A stretch of DNA of 64,000 nucleotides from NCBI GenBank assembly GCA_913030835.1, contig CAJWDP010000007.1, forward strand, positions 1-64,000. Reading direction: 5' to 3'. Of the stretch, positions 1-8,321 are shown in pieces. A program made the translations under genes and the position numbers. Within the stretch, counting starts at the first letter, position 1. Each line of letters opens with the position of its first letter. Under the pieces are notes generated by a model that saw only the letters and a list, made by a program, of their open reading frames with translations, did no database searches and had not been told where the DNA came from. Origin of the DNA: an uncultured Flavobacteriales bacterium. Its GTDB lineage: Bacteria > Bacteroidota > Bacteroidia > Flavobacteriales_D > Parvicellaceae.

Positions 1-60
1 CTCGAACCCACGACCTGCTGATTACAAATCAGCTGCTCTAGCCAACTGAGCTATAGAGGC
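1..60 (-). tRNA. tRNA-Thr (anticodon UGU), cut by window edge
   Basis: Read on the minus strand, the sequence begins with a 7-base acceptor arm at position 60. A D-arm with GCTC/GAGC, an anticodon stem GCTGA/TCAGC with loop TTTGTAA, and the start of a T-arm (GTGGG TTCGAG) follow. The loop gives anticodon TGT, which reads Thr codons. The 3' part (end of T-arm, acceptor 3' strand) lies outside the window. In many Flavobacteria, rpsU-xerC-hpf is followed by a tRNA cluster and tuf, so more tRNAs are expected beyond the edge (inference). Confidence 0.93.
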
Positions 61-113
61 GGAATACGATGTCAAAACTGCTGTTTTTTACTTGTCATAA
101 TGCCAAACAAAAA

Positions 114-137
114 CAGACCTTTCCGTGAAAAGGTCTG
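114..137 (-). terminator. Rho-independent terminator after hpf
   Basis: On the minus strand an 8-bp stem (CAGACCTT pairing with AAGGTCTG) is followed by a T-rich tract. It lies about 80 bases past the hpf stop codon and before tRNA-Thr, so it should end hpf transcription ahead of the tRNA. Confidence 0.75.
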
Positions 138-218
138 CAAATGTAAAAACAATATCGTTTTATACAAGCGCGGAAACTAATTTTTCTACTATTCCCGCGA
201 AAGAAATTGACTAATGAA

Positions 219-515
219 TTACAAGGCAACTTTGCCTTTGTGTTTTCTAATCTGTCTTCTGAGGGCTTCAACTGCCAGGTCTGTAGCCTCCTCAAAAGTC
301 TTACATTGCTTTTTGGCAAACAACTCCTTACCAGGTATTGCCACTTTGATCTCCGCAATCTTGTTTTCGTTTGACGCGTTTTTATCTACCTTCAAATAAA
401 CCTCTGAATCTATAATTCTATCATAGAACTGGTTTAATTTACTGACTTTACCTTCTATAAAATTTACGAGATCCTTGTCTGCGTCAAAATGAATGGATTG
501 AACTGTTGTACTCAT
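219..515 (-). CDS. hpf: Ribosome hibernation-promoting factor, HPF/RaiA family (short form)
   Basis: The 98-residue protein matches the short HPF/RaiA fold: an N-terminal beta strand (VQSIHFDADKDL), a helix with the FIEGKVSKLNQFYD pattern, central strands, and a basic C-terminal helix (ALRRQIRKHKGK) that would contact 16S rRNA. The family binds the decoding centre of the 30S subunit and silences or dimerises ribosomes in stationary phase. The protein lacks the C-terminal dimerisation domain of long HPF. It lies 11 bases downstream of xerC and is probably co-transcribed with it. A strong hairpin terminator follows. Identification is firm; the split between hpf and raiA naming is conventional. 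Confidence 0.9.
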   Translation of the reverse strand: MSTTVQSIHFDADKDLVNFIEGKVSKLNQFYDRIIDSEVYLKVDKNASNENKIAEIKVAIPGKELFAKKQCKTFEEATDLAVEALRRQIRKHKGKVAL

Positions 516-526
516 ATTTCCTCCTC

Positions 527-1408
527 CTATTTTTTTTGTGCCCTAGGATGGGCTTGTGAATGGACATTTTTCAACTTCTCAATTGTATTATGGGTATACA
601 CCTGGGTCGCCGATAAATTTGCGTGTCCTAAAAGTTCTTTAATCGCATTTAAGTCTGCCCCATTATTTAACATGTGTGTGGCAAACGTATGCCGTAAAAC
701 GTGTGGGCTTTTTTTATTGGCAGTGGTTATAACTCCAAGGTAATAATTTACTTTTCTGTAAACAAATTTATCATACAGTTTATCACCACGGTCTGTTACC
801 AACAAATGCTCATTCTGCTCTAACGAAATTTCCTTCTTTTTATTTAAATAATTTTGAATTAATTCCATCAAAAAGTTTCCTACCGGTATAATCCTTTCCT
901 TATTTCTCTTACCCAACACTTTGATGGCATTAGCAGATACATCACTTTCCCTTAGCCCAACCAATTCGGATAATCTGATTCCCGTTGCGTAAAGCAATTC
1001 CAGCATCAGTCGATCCCGCAACGATGCAAAATCATCGGAGAAAACATCATCACGAAAAAGTAGTTGCATTTTTTCCTGCTCTACAAATTCCGGAAGCTTT
1101 TTTGCGGTTTTTGGGGCAACTACTTTATTCATTGGGTTTTTGGTAATTTCTCCCTGTCTCAATGAATATTTATAGAATGATTTTAATGTGGACAGTTTTC
1201 TGTTGATGGTTCTTGCTGTAATACCAACTTCCATTAGCTTAACAATCCACGATCGAACCATTTGATGACCTGCCTCTAATAGGTCGTTCAGCTCGTAAAC
1301 CTCACCCAAGTAGATTTCAAACTGATCTAAATCCCGTGAATACGATATTACCGTATGCACGGAATAACGTTTCTCAAATCGTATGTAATCAAGAAATTTT
1401 TGTTTCAA
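527..1408 (-). CDS. xerC: Tyrosine site-specific recombinase XerC/XerD type
   Basis: The 293-residue protein has the two-domain Xer layout. An N-terminal SAM-like core-binding domain spans about 1-90 and a C-terminal catalytic domain about 105-275. The catalytic set is visible: R145 in TGIRLSEL, K167, H236 and R239 in HVLRH, H262 in LLGHANL, and the nucleophile Y271 in TQVYTH. Family role: resolution of chromosome dimers at dif before division. Size and neighbours (rpsU upstream, hpf downstream) fit the conserved housekeeping Xer of Flavobacteria, not a phage or integron integrase; no attachment site is visible nearby. Whether it is the XerC or XerD partner cannot be told from this window. 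Confidence 0.88.
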   Translation of the reverse strand: MKQKFLDYIRFEKRYSVHTVISYSRDLDQFEIYLGEVYELNDLLEAGHQMVRSWIVKLMEVGITARTINRKLSTLKSFYKYSLRQGEITKNPMNKVVAPKTAKKLPEFVEQEKMQLLFRDDVFSDDFASLRDRLMLELLYATGIRLSELVGLRESDVSANAIKVLGKRNKERIIPVGNFLMELIQNYLNKKKEISLEQNEHLLVTDRGDKLYDKFVYRKVNYYLGVITTANKKSPHVLRHTFATHMLNNGADLNAIKELLGHANLSATQVYTHNTIEKLKNVHSQAHPRAQKK

Positions 1409-1495
1409 GAAATTAGGTTTCCATTTACTCTATTCATCGGACCCTTTTCATTGATTTCAATTTCCAACCTACTCTTGAGGCATATGAACACAAAA

Positions 1496-1519
1496 AAAGG
1501 GAAGCCCTTGCCTCCCTTT
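1496..1519 (-). terminator. Terminator between rpsU and xerC
   Basis: On the minus strand a 7-bp stem (AAAGGGA pairing with TCCCTTT) is followed directly by a run of eight T. It sits 27 bases past the rpsU stop and would end or attenuate rpsU transcription before xerC. Confidence 0.7.
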
Positions 1520-1545
1520 AGTACGTATATCCTATACAAATGTTT

Positions 1546-1737
1546 CTATCCTTCCTCGGTCTGCATCTTTTGCTTGTACGCAGCCTTAAGAATTTCTTCT
1601 CTTCTTGTTACAGAAGGTTTTTCAAAGTATTGTCTTGCTCTAAGTTCTTTGACCATTCGCACTTTTTCAAATTTCTTCTTGTACTTTTTTAGAGCTCTCT
1701 CGATTGAATCGCCTTCTTTTACTGGGATAATTAACAT
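1546..1737 (-). CDS. rpsU: 30S ribosomal protein S21
   Basis: The 63-residue basic protein starts MLIIPVKEGDSIERALKKYK and contains the S21 core (FEKVRMVKELRARQYFEKPS, then VTRREE). S21 is a small-subunit protein near the anti-Shine-Dalgarno end of 16S rRNA; in Bacteroidota it takes part in sequestering that end (established for the phylum). The length is usual for Bacteroidota S21. A well-formed promoter lies 33 bases upstream, and a terminator follows the gene. Confidence 0.95.
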   Translation of the reverse strand: MLIIPVKEGDSIERALKKYKKKFEKVRMVKELRARQYFEKPSVTRREEILKAAYKQKMQTEEG

Positions 1738-1769
1738 AATTTCTTTCTTAAATCTAAAATTTAGGATTG

Positions 1770-1798
1770 CAAATGTAGATTTTTTTTCAATTGTACAA
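1770..1798 (-). promoter_or_regulatory. Primary-sigma promoter of rpsU
   Basis: Read on the minus strand, TTG (1796-1798) is separated by 18 bases from TACATTTG (1770-1777). This is an exact match to the Bacteroidota TAnnTTTG -7 box at the usual spacing. The predicted transcript would have a leader of about 25 bases before the rpsU ATG. Confidence 0.6.
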
Positions 1799-1812
1799 AA
1801 ACAATCTACACA

Positions 1813-2955
1813 TTATTCTCTCATCACTTCCCGGGAAATTACCAATTTTTGAATCTCACTGGTTCCTTCTCCTATCGTGCATAATTTCGCATCTCGATAA
1901 TACTTTTCTGCCGGGAACTCTTTTGTATATCCATATCCACCAAATATTTGCACCGCTTCATTTCCCGCTCTCACGGCAACTTCTGAGGTCATATACTTTG
2001 CCATAGATGAGATTTTCGTGCAATTCTTCCCGTTGTTCTTCAGGTCTGCTGCCTGATATAACAGCAACTCGGACGCCTGAATTTCGGTAGCCATATCTGC
2101 CAGTTTGAACGATATTCCCTGAAAACTTGAAATCGGCTTTCCAAACTGTTCTCTTTCCTTTGAATATTTTACCGCTGCTTTAAACGCTCCTTTTGCGATT
2201 CCTAGTCCCAAAGCGCCAATTGAAATTCGACCTCCATCCAGAACTTTCATGGCCTGAATAAAACCTTCTCCCTCTTCACCCAAGAGCTGATCTTGGTGCA
2301 CGCGGCAATTGTCAAAGAACAAACACCCGGTCTCGGACGCTCTCATACCCAACTTATCTTCTTTTTTTCCGGCAGAAAATCCTTCTGTTCCTTTTTCAAT
2401 TATAAAAGCACTCATCCCGTGTGCATCTCCTTTTTCTCCAGTACGAACAATGACCACAGCAACATCACCTGAAATGGCATGAGTTATGAAATTCTTACTT
2501 CCATTAATGACAAAATAATCACCGTCTCTTACAGCGGTTGTCGTCATACCCCCGGCATCACTGCCCGTTCCCGTTTCGGTCAAACCCCAAGCACCAATGT
2601 GCTCTCCTGACGCTAGCTTAGGTAGGTACTTCTTTTTTTGACTCTCATTACCAAAATAAAGAATGTGCCCTGTGCACAATGAATTGTGCGCAGCAACAGA
2701 TAACCCAATCGACCCACAAACCTGAGCGATTTCTTCAATGACGGTAATGTACTCGTTGTAGCCGAAACCAGAACCACCGTATTCCGTTGGGACTAAAACA
2801 CCCAATAAACCCAGGTCACCAAGTTTTTTGAATAAGGGCACGGGGAACTCCTGCTTTTCGTCCCAAGTCATGATATTCGGACGTATTTCCTTTTCTGCAA
2901 AATCGCGAACCATTTGTGCGATCATTTTTTGATTCTCTGTATATGAAAAATCCAT
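1813..2955 (-). CDS. Acyl-CoA dehydrogenase (FAD)
   Basis: The 380-residue protein has the full acyl-CoA dehydrogenase layout: N-terminal helical domain, middle beta domain with the WGLTETGTGSDAGG signature near 125-140, and C-terminal helical domain. The catalytic base appears as E363 in IGEGTSEIQ, the short/branched-chain position. The reaction is FAD-dependent alpha,beta-dehydrogenation of acyl-CoA, feeding electrons to ETF. The exact chain-length or branched-chain specificity cannot be read from the sequence. It follows apt by 12 bases and is the last gene of the compact minus-strand run that starts at purM. Confidence 0.9.
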   Translation of the reverse strand: MDFSYTENQKMIAQMVRDFAEKEIRPNIMTWDEKQEFPVPLFKKLGDLGLLGVLVPTEYGGSGFGYNEYITVIEEIAQVCGSIGLSVAAHNSLCTGHILYFGNESQKKKYLPKLASGEHIGAWGLTETGTGSDAGGMTTTAVRDGDYFVINGSKNFITHAISGDVAVVIVRTGEKGDAHGMSAFIIEKGTEGFSAGKKEDKLGMRASETGCLFFDNCRVHQDQLLGEEGEGFIQAMKVLDGGRISIGALGLGIAKGAFKAAVKYSKEREQFGKPISSFQGISFKLADMATEIQASELLLYQAADLKNNGKNCTKISSMAKYMTSEVAVRAGNEAVQIFGGYGYTKEFPAEKYYRDAKLCTIGEGTSEIQKLVISREVMRE

Positions 2956-2967
2956 TTTCCTTTTTGC

Positions 2968-3498
2968 TTAATAATTCACTATTGTCTTTATTTCTTCGCT
3001 GTACGCATTTAATCTCTTTGCACCATCCAAAAAGGAAAGTCCAATCAAAAAACTGAAACCGGCAATTGATCCACCTTCCATTTTTATCAACTCTGCTGCA
3101 GCTGCAGCAGTTCCCCCAGTTGCCAACAAATCATCGTGAATCAGAACATTCCACCCCTTTTTCACAGAATCCTGATGCATTTCTATTGTAGCACTTCCGT
3201 ATTCCAAATCGTACGAATGACTTACTGTATTGTAGGGTAATTTGCCTTTCTTTCGGATGGTTATAAAAGGAACATTCATTGCCATTGCCAAAGGCAACCC
3301 GAATAAAAAGCCCCTACTCTCTACACCAGCAATGGCATCAACATTCAAATCACTAAAACTATTTTTTATTTCCTGAACCAAATCTCTACACAACGTTGGG
3401 TTTTCAAGAACCGGAGTAATGTCTTTGAACATGATCCCCGGCTTGGGAAAATCGGGTATTGTTCGCAGCTGATTATCGAGACGTTCTCCAATGTTCAT
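2968..3498 (-). CDS. apt: Adenine phosphoribosyltransferase
   Basis: The 176-residue protein has the APT hallmarks: FPKPGIMFKDITPVL near residue 17-31, GVESRGFLFG near 58-67, and the PRPP-binding loop VLIHDDLLATGGTA at about 118-131. It salvages adenine plus PRPP to AMP. Its start overlaps the end of the upstream HhH gene by four bases (ATGA), a sign of translational coupling. With amn (AMP nucleosidase) elsewhere in the window, both directions of adenine/AMP turnover are represented. Confidence 0.95.
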   Translation of the reverse strand: MNIGERLDNQLRTIPDFPKPGIMFKDITPVLENPTLCRDLVQEIKNSFSDLNVDAIAGVESRGFLFGLPLAMAMNVPFITIRKKGKLPYNTVSHSYDLEYGSATIEMHQDSVKKGWNVLIHDDLLATGGTAAAAAELIKMEGGSIAGFSFLIGLSFLDGAKRLNAYSEEIKTIVNY

Positions 3499-4325
3499 TT
3501 AATGGGCATTAAATAGGGCTGCAATTTTACGTATAATTTACCTGAAATCAAACCCATGTGAACAATGTCATTGTTGGACTGAAAAGGCCCAATTGTTTCT
3601 CTGTGGAAAACAATTGATTCCGCGGTTTTGTTCGAAATGTATGGGTGTTTTTCGAGCAATTCCAAACTCGCAGAATTGAGATCAATTCGAGACCATGAAT
3701 TTTCTTCAACACGAATATAATCTTGAATCTGAATAAACACCGATGAATCTATACCATAGGTCTCAAGCACCTGATTTTTCGTGTTAAACCCCCCGAGCAA
3801 ATTTCTAAACTTGAGTATTTTGTGTGCTCTATACGATCCTATACCAGGAAGTGCAATTAATTGGGTTGAATCGCATGAATTGATATTCAAGATCGTCTTT
3901 TTCTTCCGATGAATTGATTTTTCGATGCGAACAAAAGGTTTCAATTCATTATACCTCATTGTATCAATCGCATATAGCTTCAACAAATCTTCAGGGTTAT
4001 TAAATTCACCGGCCTTATCTCTGTATTTGATGATCGAAGCTGCTTGTTTCTCACTAAAACCAAGATTAATCCAACCTGTTTGATCCAATTTATTCGGATC
4101 AAATTCTTGCAGAACAGTTGGCAGGTTATCATTTTTAGATTCAGTTCCATTTGCTTGTTCAAGCAACGCATGAAGATCCATCGCTTTGAAACTTTCCGAA
4201 TCATCTGTGAAATAATCCCTCAAAAAAACACCCGTAACGGCAAGAATAATGAGCACCAGTAAAACGATCAAACCGTTTCTTTCTGATGCTGAATAGTGGA
4301 AATAGTTTCGAAACTTGTTGGTCAT
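3495..4325 (-). CDS. Membrane-anchored helix-hairpin-helix protein (ComEA-like)
   Basis: The 276-residue protein begins with a short cytoplasmic stretch (FRNYFHYSASERNG), a single membrane helix at about 18-38, and then three helix-hairpin-helix regions near 85-123, 147-193 and 214-260 (for example LIALPGIGSYRAHKILKFR). This matches the Bacteroidota family annotated as helix-hairpin-helix domain protein, related to the DNA-binding part of ComEA. A role in DNA uptake or DNA binding at the membrane is inferred only; no other competence gene is in the window. The stop codon overlaps the apt start. Confidence 0.82.
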   Translation of the reverse strand: MTNKFRNYFHYSASERNGLIVLLVLIILAVTGVFLRDYFTDDSESFKAMDLHALLEQANGTESKNDNLPTVLQEFDPNKLDQTGWINLGFSEKQAASIIKYRDKAGEFNNPEDLLKLYAIDTMRYNELKPFVRIEKSIHRKKKTILNINSCDSTQLIALPGIGSYRAHKILKFRNLLGGFNTKNQVLETYGIDSSVFIQIQDYIRVEENSWSRIDLNSASLELLEKHPYISNKTAESIVFHRETIGPFQSNNDIVHMGLISGKLYVKLQPYLMPIK

Positions 4326-4359
4326 ATTCTATTCCTTCGACCAATCAAGATAAGAAAGA

Positions 4360-6150
4360 TTACTTGTACTTTTTTATCGCTCCGGATTTCAATCTAGAAT
4401 AATAATCTTTCATATCCTGTCGCACCTCTCCCGATAAAAAGAGCAGACCTAAAATATTTGGAAATGCCATACCCAATACCATAAAATCTGAAAAGTCAAT
4501 AACGGCGCCAAGCCCTGCGGAGCATCCGACTACAACAAATCCACAGAAAACCACTTTGTACAGTACGACAACTAATTTACTGTGCCCAAACAAATACGTG
4601 GTTGCTTTAAGACCATAATAGGACCAGGAGATCATAGTTGAAAAAGCGAATAAAACGATTGCTATTGTCAGCACATGCTGAAACCAACCAAACTGCTGTC
4701 CGAAAGCTGCTGAAGTTAAAGCAGCTCCGCTCAATCCATCGGGATCCTGAGCGTACCCTGTAAATATCAACACCAATGCTGTCATCGTACAAATCACAAC
4801 CGTATCAATGAATGGTTCCAATAGAGCAACAGAACCTTCTGAGACAGGCTCATCTGTTTTAGCTGCAGAATGCGCAATTGAAGCCGAACCTACTCCAGCT
4901 TCATTTGAAAACGCAGCTCTTTGAAAACCAACAATCAACACACCAATCACTCCACCTAAAGCTGCACTTGGTGAAAATGCTCCCTGGAATATTTCGTAGA
5001 ATGCACTTCCAATACTTCCAATATTCATCCCGATGATTATCACAGCAAAAAGAACATAGATACCTACCATAAATGGCACTATTTTATCTGTCACTTTTGC
5101 TATACTTTTCACACCGCCAATAATCACAACCCCAACCAACAGAGCCAATATAAATCCAAAGATCAAACTGTAATCTTCCAATCCTGAAAACGTTTGCTTG
5201 ACCTGAGCAAATGCCTGATTTGCCTGAAACATGTTGCCTCCTCCAAACGAACCACCAATGCAAAGCACCGCAAAAAATATGGCCAAAATTCTTCCGAATC
5301 CACCTAGTCCTTTTTTCTTCAGGCCCTTACTTAGGTAGTACATTGGACCTCCCGACACTTCTCCGTTATCATCAACTTCCCTGTACTTAACACCTAATGT
5401 ACATTCAACAAACTTGCTTGCCATTCCTAGTAGTCCGGCAAGAATCATCCAAAAAGTAGCACCAGGTCCACCGGTGGATACAGCCACAGCTACACCCGCT
5501 ATGTTACCCAAACCAACAGTACCTGAAAGCGCTGTTGTGAGTGCTTGAAAATGAGATACCTCTCCCTTTTCTTTGTGATCTGGATCATCATATTTACCAC
5601 GAACAAGACCCAAAGCATGCTTCACTCCCCTGAAATTGATAAATCCCATTTTTATGGTGAAAAAGATTGCTCCCAACACAAGCCATATCACAATAAATGG
5701 AATTCGCATTGTGTTAACGTCTCCATTTGGTTTGGTTTTGGGAAGACCATCCTCGCCGTAAATAATGTTGTCATATAGGTTCAAAAAAGCAAACGGATCA
5801 AACATTAAAACGGAACCAATATGATCCACAATTGGGGCAAACCATGCATTGATCTTTTCGCTACCATTTCCAGGTGCTACCATCACATTACCTACAACAG
5901 TATCACCCGCTGCATCCGTAACCTTTAAAACATACTCTTTCCCTTCAGTTAGACCTTTACTTGTATCTGCTTCCAAACTGGTAGAAGACTGTGACCAATA
6001 GTAGCTATACGGAGGTTTACCACCCGTTACTTTGGCATAAGCCCATCCATCACTTAATTTCCCCGATTCATTTCCAGTCTCAAAATTTAAATCAAGCTGT
6101 CCGAAAACGAATGTTGGCAACATTACTACTGCCAGTACTAAACTTCTCAT
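4360..6150 (-). CDS. Alanine/glycine:cation symporter with N-terminal SprB-like domain
   Basis: Residues about 115-590 form an AGCS-family amino-acid:Na+ symporter. Family motifs include [17 protein letters not shown] and [20 protein letters not shown], and about ten hydrophobic segments are visible. Unusually, the protein starts with a signal peptide ([18 protein letters not shown]), then a module near 35-90 that reads like one SprB repeat: [11 protein letters not shown], then [17 protein letters not shown]. This module should lie in the periplasm before the first transport helix. Ordinary AGCS carriers of about 450-550 residues lack it. The start overlaps the stop of the upstream reductase by four bases. 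Substrate (alanine, glycine or both) is inferred from the family. Confidence 0.87.
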   Translation of the reverse strand: MRSLVLAVVMLPTFVFGQLDLNFETGNESGKLSDGWAYAKVTGGKPPYSYYWSQSSTSLEADTSKGLTEGKEYVLKVTDAAGDTVVGNVMVAPGNGSEKINAWFAPIVDHIGSVLMFDPFAFLNLYDNIIYGEDGLPKTKPNGDVNTMRIPFIVIWLVLGAIFFTIKMGFINFRGVKHALGLVRGKYDDPDHKEKGEVSHFQALTTALSGTVGLGNIAGVAVAVSTGGPGATFWMILAGLLGMASKFVECTLGVKYREVDDNGEVSGGPMYYLSKGLKKKGLGGFGRILAIFFAVLCIGGSFGGGNMFQANQAFAQVKQTFSGLEDYSLIFGFILALLVGVVIIGGVKSIAKVTDKIVPFMVGIYVLFAVIIIGMNIGSIGSAFYEIFQGAFSPSAALGGVIGVLIVGFQRAAFSNEAGVGSASIAHSAAKTDEPVSEGSVALLEPFIDTVVICTMTALVLIFTGYAQDPDGLSGAALTSAAFGQQFGWFQHVLTIAIVLFAFSTMISWSYYGLKATTYLFGHSKLVVVLYKVVFCGFVVVGCSAGLGAVIDFSDFMVLGMAFPNILGLLFLSGEVRQDMKDYYSRLKSGAIKKYK

Positions 6151-7067
6151 ATTTGTGCTTTATCTGTCAATTGCTGACTCAATATCTCGAGCCCTTCTTT
6201 GAATGATTTTGGTTTATATCCCAACTCATTTATTGCCTTATCGATTACGAAGCCAGTCCTTGGGGGACGTTTAGCTGCCTGATTCAGCAGGTTTGACTTG
6301 ATCGGTTGGACAATTGAGGTGTCTAAATTAAAGAAATCTCCGACTTGGTGAACCAATTCAAGAATACTCATCGTCTCCTTACCGGAAATATGGAAAATTC
6401 CGGTTGCTCCTTTTTCAGCAGCCGAAATACAACCCGAGGCCAGATCTTCGGCAAGTGTAGGCGCCCTGAACTGGTCATCTACCACATTGATCGGCATTCC
6501 CTTTTCCAATGCTTCTTTAGCCCATAAAACCACGTTACTCCTGCTCATTTCTTCAGCAATTCCGTAGAGAATTATGGTACGCACAATCGACCATTTTTTC
6601 AAATTACTTGATTGGATTAATTTTTCTGCTTCGTATTTAGACTCGCCATAGAAGCTGATCGGGTTAGGCGTATCGTTTTCCTCATATGGTCCATTTGCAC
6701 CATCAAAAACAAAGTCCGTGGATAAATGAATGAAATGAGCATCGACTTGATTGCAGGCATTAATCAACATTTCAACAGACTTGACGTTCAAATTCCAACA
6801 TTGCTCTTTTTCTGATTCGCAAAGATCTACATTGGTCATTGCCGCTGTGTTAATGACCACGTTTGGTTCAAATAATTCAAATACCCGCTTAATTTGTCCC
6901 TCGTTGGTTATGTCTAATGACTGGTACTTTCCTTCAGGTATTTGACTCATTCGATTCTTTCCATTGGATGTGGCTATCCAACTGAATTCCTCCTGATCGA
7001 TAAGCTGCTCAATTATTTTTTGGCCTAAGAGGCCATTTGAACCTGTAATAAGAATCTTTTTTGCCAT
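6147..7067 (-). CDS. NAD(P)-dependent sugar-nucleotide reductase, RmlD-like
   Basis: The 306-residue protein is an extended short-chain dehydrogenase. It has the dinucleotide loop [10 protein letters not shown] (7-16), the strand [10 protein letters not shown], and the catalytic pair Y140/K144 in YGESKYEAE. It most resembles dTDP-4-dehydrorhamnose reductase (RmlD substrate-binding family). No rmlABC genes are adjacent, so the true substrate is uncertain; relatives also serve as general NAD-dependent epimerases. It abuts the K+ channel gene upstream with no spacer and overlaps the symporter by four bases, so it is part of the compact operon. Confidence 0.8.
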   Translation of the reverse strand: MAKKILITGSNGLLGQKIIEQLIDQEEFSWIATSNGKNRMSQIPEGKYQSLDITNEGQIKRVFELFEPNVVINTAAMTNVDLCESEKEQCWNLNVKSVEMLINACNQVDAHFIHLSTDFVFDGANGPYEENDTPNPISFYGESKYEAEKLIQSSNLKKWSIVRTIILYGIAEEMSRSNVVLWAKEALEKGMPINVVDDQFRAPTLAEDLASGCISAAEKGATGIFHISGKETMSILELVHQVGDFFNLDTSIVQPIKSNLLNQAAKRPPRTGFVIDKAINELGYKPKSFKEGLEILSQQLTDKAQI

Positions 7068-8090
7068 TTATTGTATCCCAAATACACTGTTGAGCTCCGT
7101 GATTTGCTCCGGCTTACCCAGCACAATCAATGTACTACTCGGCACAATCTCTGTTCTTTCATCCGGATTGATAATATAGCTTCCTGAAGGATCTTTGAAA
7201 CCGATAATATTGCAACCCGTTCGATACTTTGCATTAAGGTCCGCAATTGTTTTGTATTTCGATTCAGCTGGAAGGTTATCAAAAGAAATAGCTTCCAATG
7301 TAACATCGGACTCTCCTTGTATGCTAATGTTATCAAGAAATTCGATCACATCGGGAGTAACAACTAACGATGCCATGTGAGATCCACCCAAGGAGTCTGG
7401 CATAATCACATTATTTGCGCCAGCAATTTTTAGTTTTCTCACAGATGAGGGACGTGAAGCCCTAGAAATAATGGTCAGCTTTTTATTGGTTTCCCTGGCG
7501 GTAAGAACGACAAATAGGTTATCCGAATCCGATGGTAGTGTCGTTATGATCGCACTTGCTTTTTCTATACCTGCTTTCATCAGATCCTCATCTTTAATTG
7601 CATTTCCTTTTAAGTATGGAAATTTCTTTTCGCTCTCAAATTTGTCAATGATCGCCTGATCCTGTTCAATTACTACAAACTTTTTATTGAAAGCCAATAG
7701 CTGAGATACGGCTTGTGTTCCAACCCTTCCATATCCACAAACAATTACATGATCGCTAATTTTATCAAGATTCTTTACCATTCTCTGCTCTTTAAAATAT
7801 TGCCTGTATTCTCCTCCAACGAGATAAGAAGTTATCGATGTCAAAGCGTAAGCAAATGTACCAAAACTTGTTATGATTAAGAACACGGTAAACAGCCTTC
7901 CGTTATCTGACAGTTCTCCAACCTCATTGAATCCAACTGTAGAAACTGTTATGATGGTCATGTAAAATGCATCCAGCAGGGAAAACTCATCCTCAATCAG
8001 CATGAAACCAAGTGTTCCAACGACCATGATGAGCGCCAAAAGAAACATGGCATAGAAAATCCTATTAAAAAATCGAAAATTAAACAGCAT
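7068..8090 (-). CDS. Potassium channel with cytoplasmic RCK (TrkA-N) domain
   Basis: The 340-residue protein has the two-helix channel plus RCK plan: TM1 about 11-31, pore helix and filter near 41-58, TM2 about 64-91, a Rossmann RCK-N domain starting HVIVCGYGRVGTQ near 114, and a TrkA-C-like end from about 255. The selectivity filter reads TVGFNE (51-56) in place of the canonical TVGYGD. An F for Y is common in bacterial channels of this type; N-E after it is less usual. Likely ligand-gated K+ conduction at the inner membrane. The start lies 3 bases after pspC, so translation is probably coupled. Confidence 0.88.
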   Translation of the reverse strand: MLFNFRFFNRIFYAMFLLALIMVVGTLGFMLIEDEFSLLDAFYMTIITVSTVGFNEVGELSDNGRLFTVFLIITSFGTFAYALTSITSYLVGGEYRQYFKEQRMVKNLDKISDHVIVCGYGRVGTQAVSQLLAFNKKFVVIEQDQAIIDKFESEKKFPYLKGNAIKDEDLMKAGIEKASAIITTLPSDSDNLFVVLTARETNKKLTIISRASRPSSVRKLKIAGANNVIMPDSLGGSHMASLVVTPDVIEFLDNISIQGESDVTLEAISFDNLPAESKYKTIADLNAKYRTGCNIIGFKDPSGSYIINPDERTEIVPSSTLIVLGKPEQITELNSVFGIQ

Positions 8091-8093
8091 AAA

Positions 8094-8321
8094 TCAGAGG
8101 TCCCAGATACTCTTTCTTCTGCGGCTAAATTTAAAGAATTTTTTATGTTCTAAAACAAATGCCATTATGAGATATATAACAATGGGCGAACCTAGGGTCA
8201 GAAAAGACAAATAGATAAAAAACAAGCGAATATTTCCCGCACCAATTCCTAATTTTTTGCCCCACCATTCACATACACCAAATGCCCGTTTTTCAAAATA
8301 GGATAAAATATTTCTAATCAT
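8094..8321 (-). CDS. PspC-domain small membrane protein
   Basis: The 75-residue protein shows the PspC signature: GVCEWWGKKLGIGAGNIRLF, then a hydrophobic helix (FIYLSFLTLGSPIVIYLIMA) and a basic tail. PspC domains occur in envelope-stress (phage shock) proteins, but stand-alone versions in Bacteroidota have no settled role. It overlaps DUF2851 by four bases upstream and precedes the K+ channel by three bases. A structural or regulatory link to the channel is possible but only inferred from position. Confidence 0.8.
   Translation of the reverse strand: MIRNILSYFEKRAFGVCEWWGKKLGIGAGNIRLFFIYLSFLTLGSPIVIYLIMAFVLEHKKFFKFSRRRKSIWDL

Noticed and set aside
527-1408. Phage or integron integrase at the left edge
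   Set aside because: The gene lies in a housekeeping order (rpsU, hpf, tRNA) with no attachment site, cargo or phage gene; it fits the chromosomal Xer recombinase.
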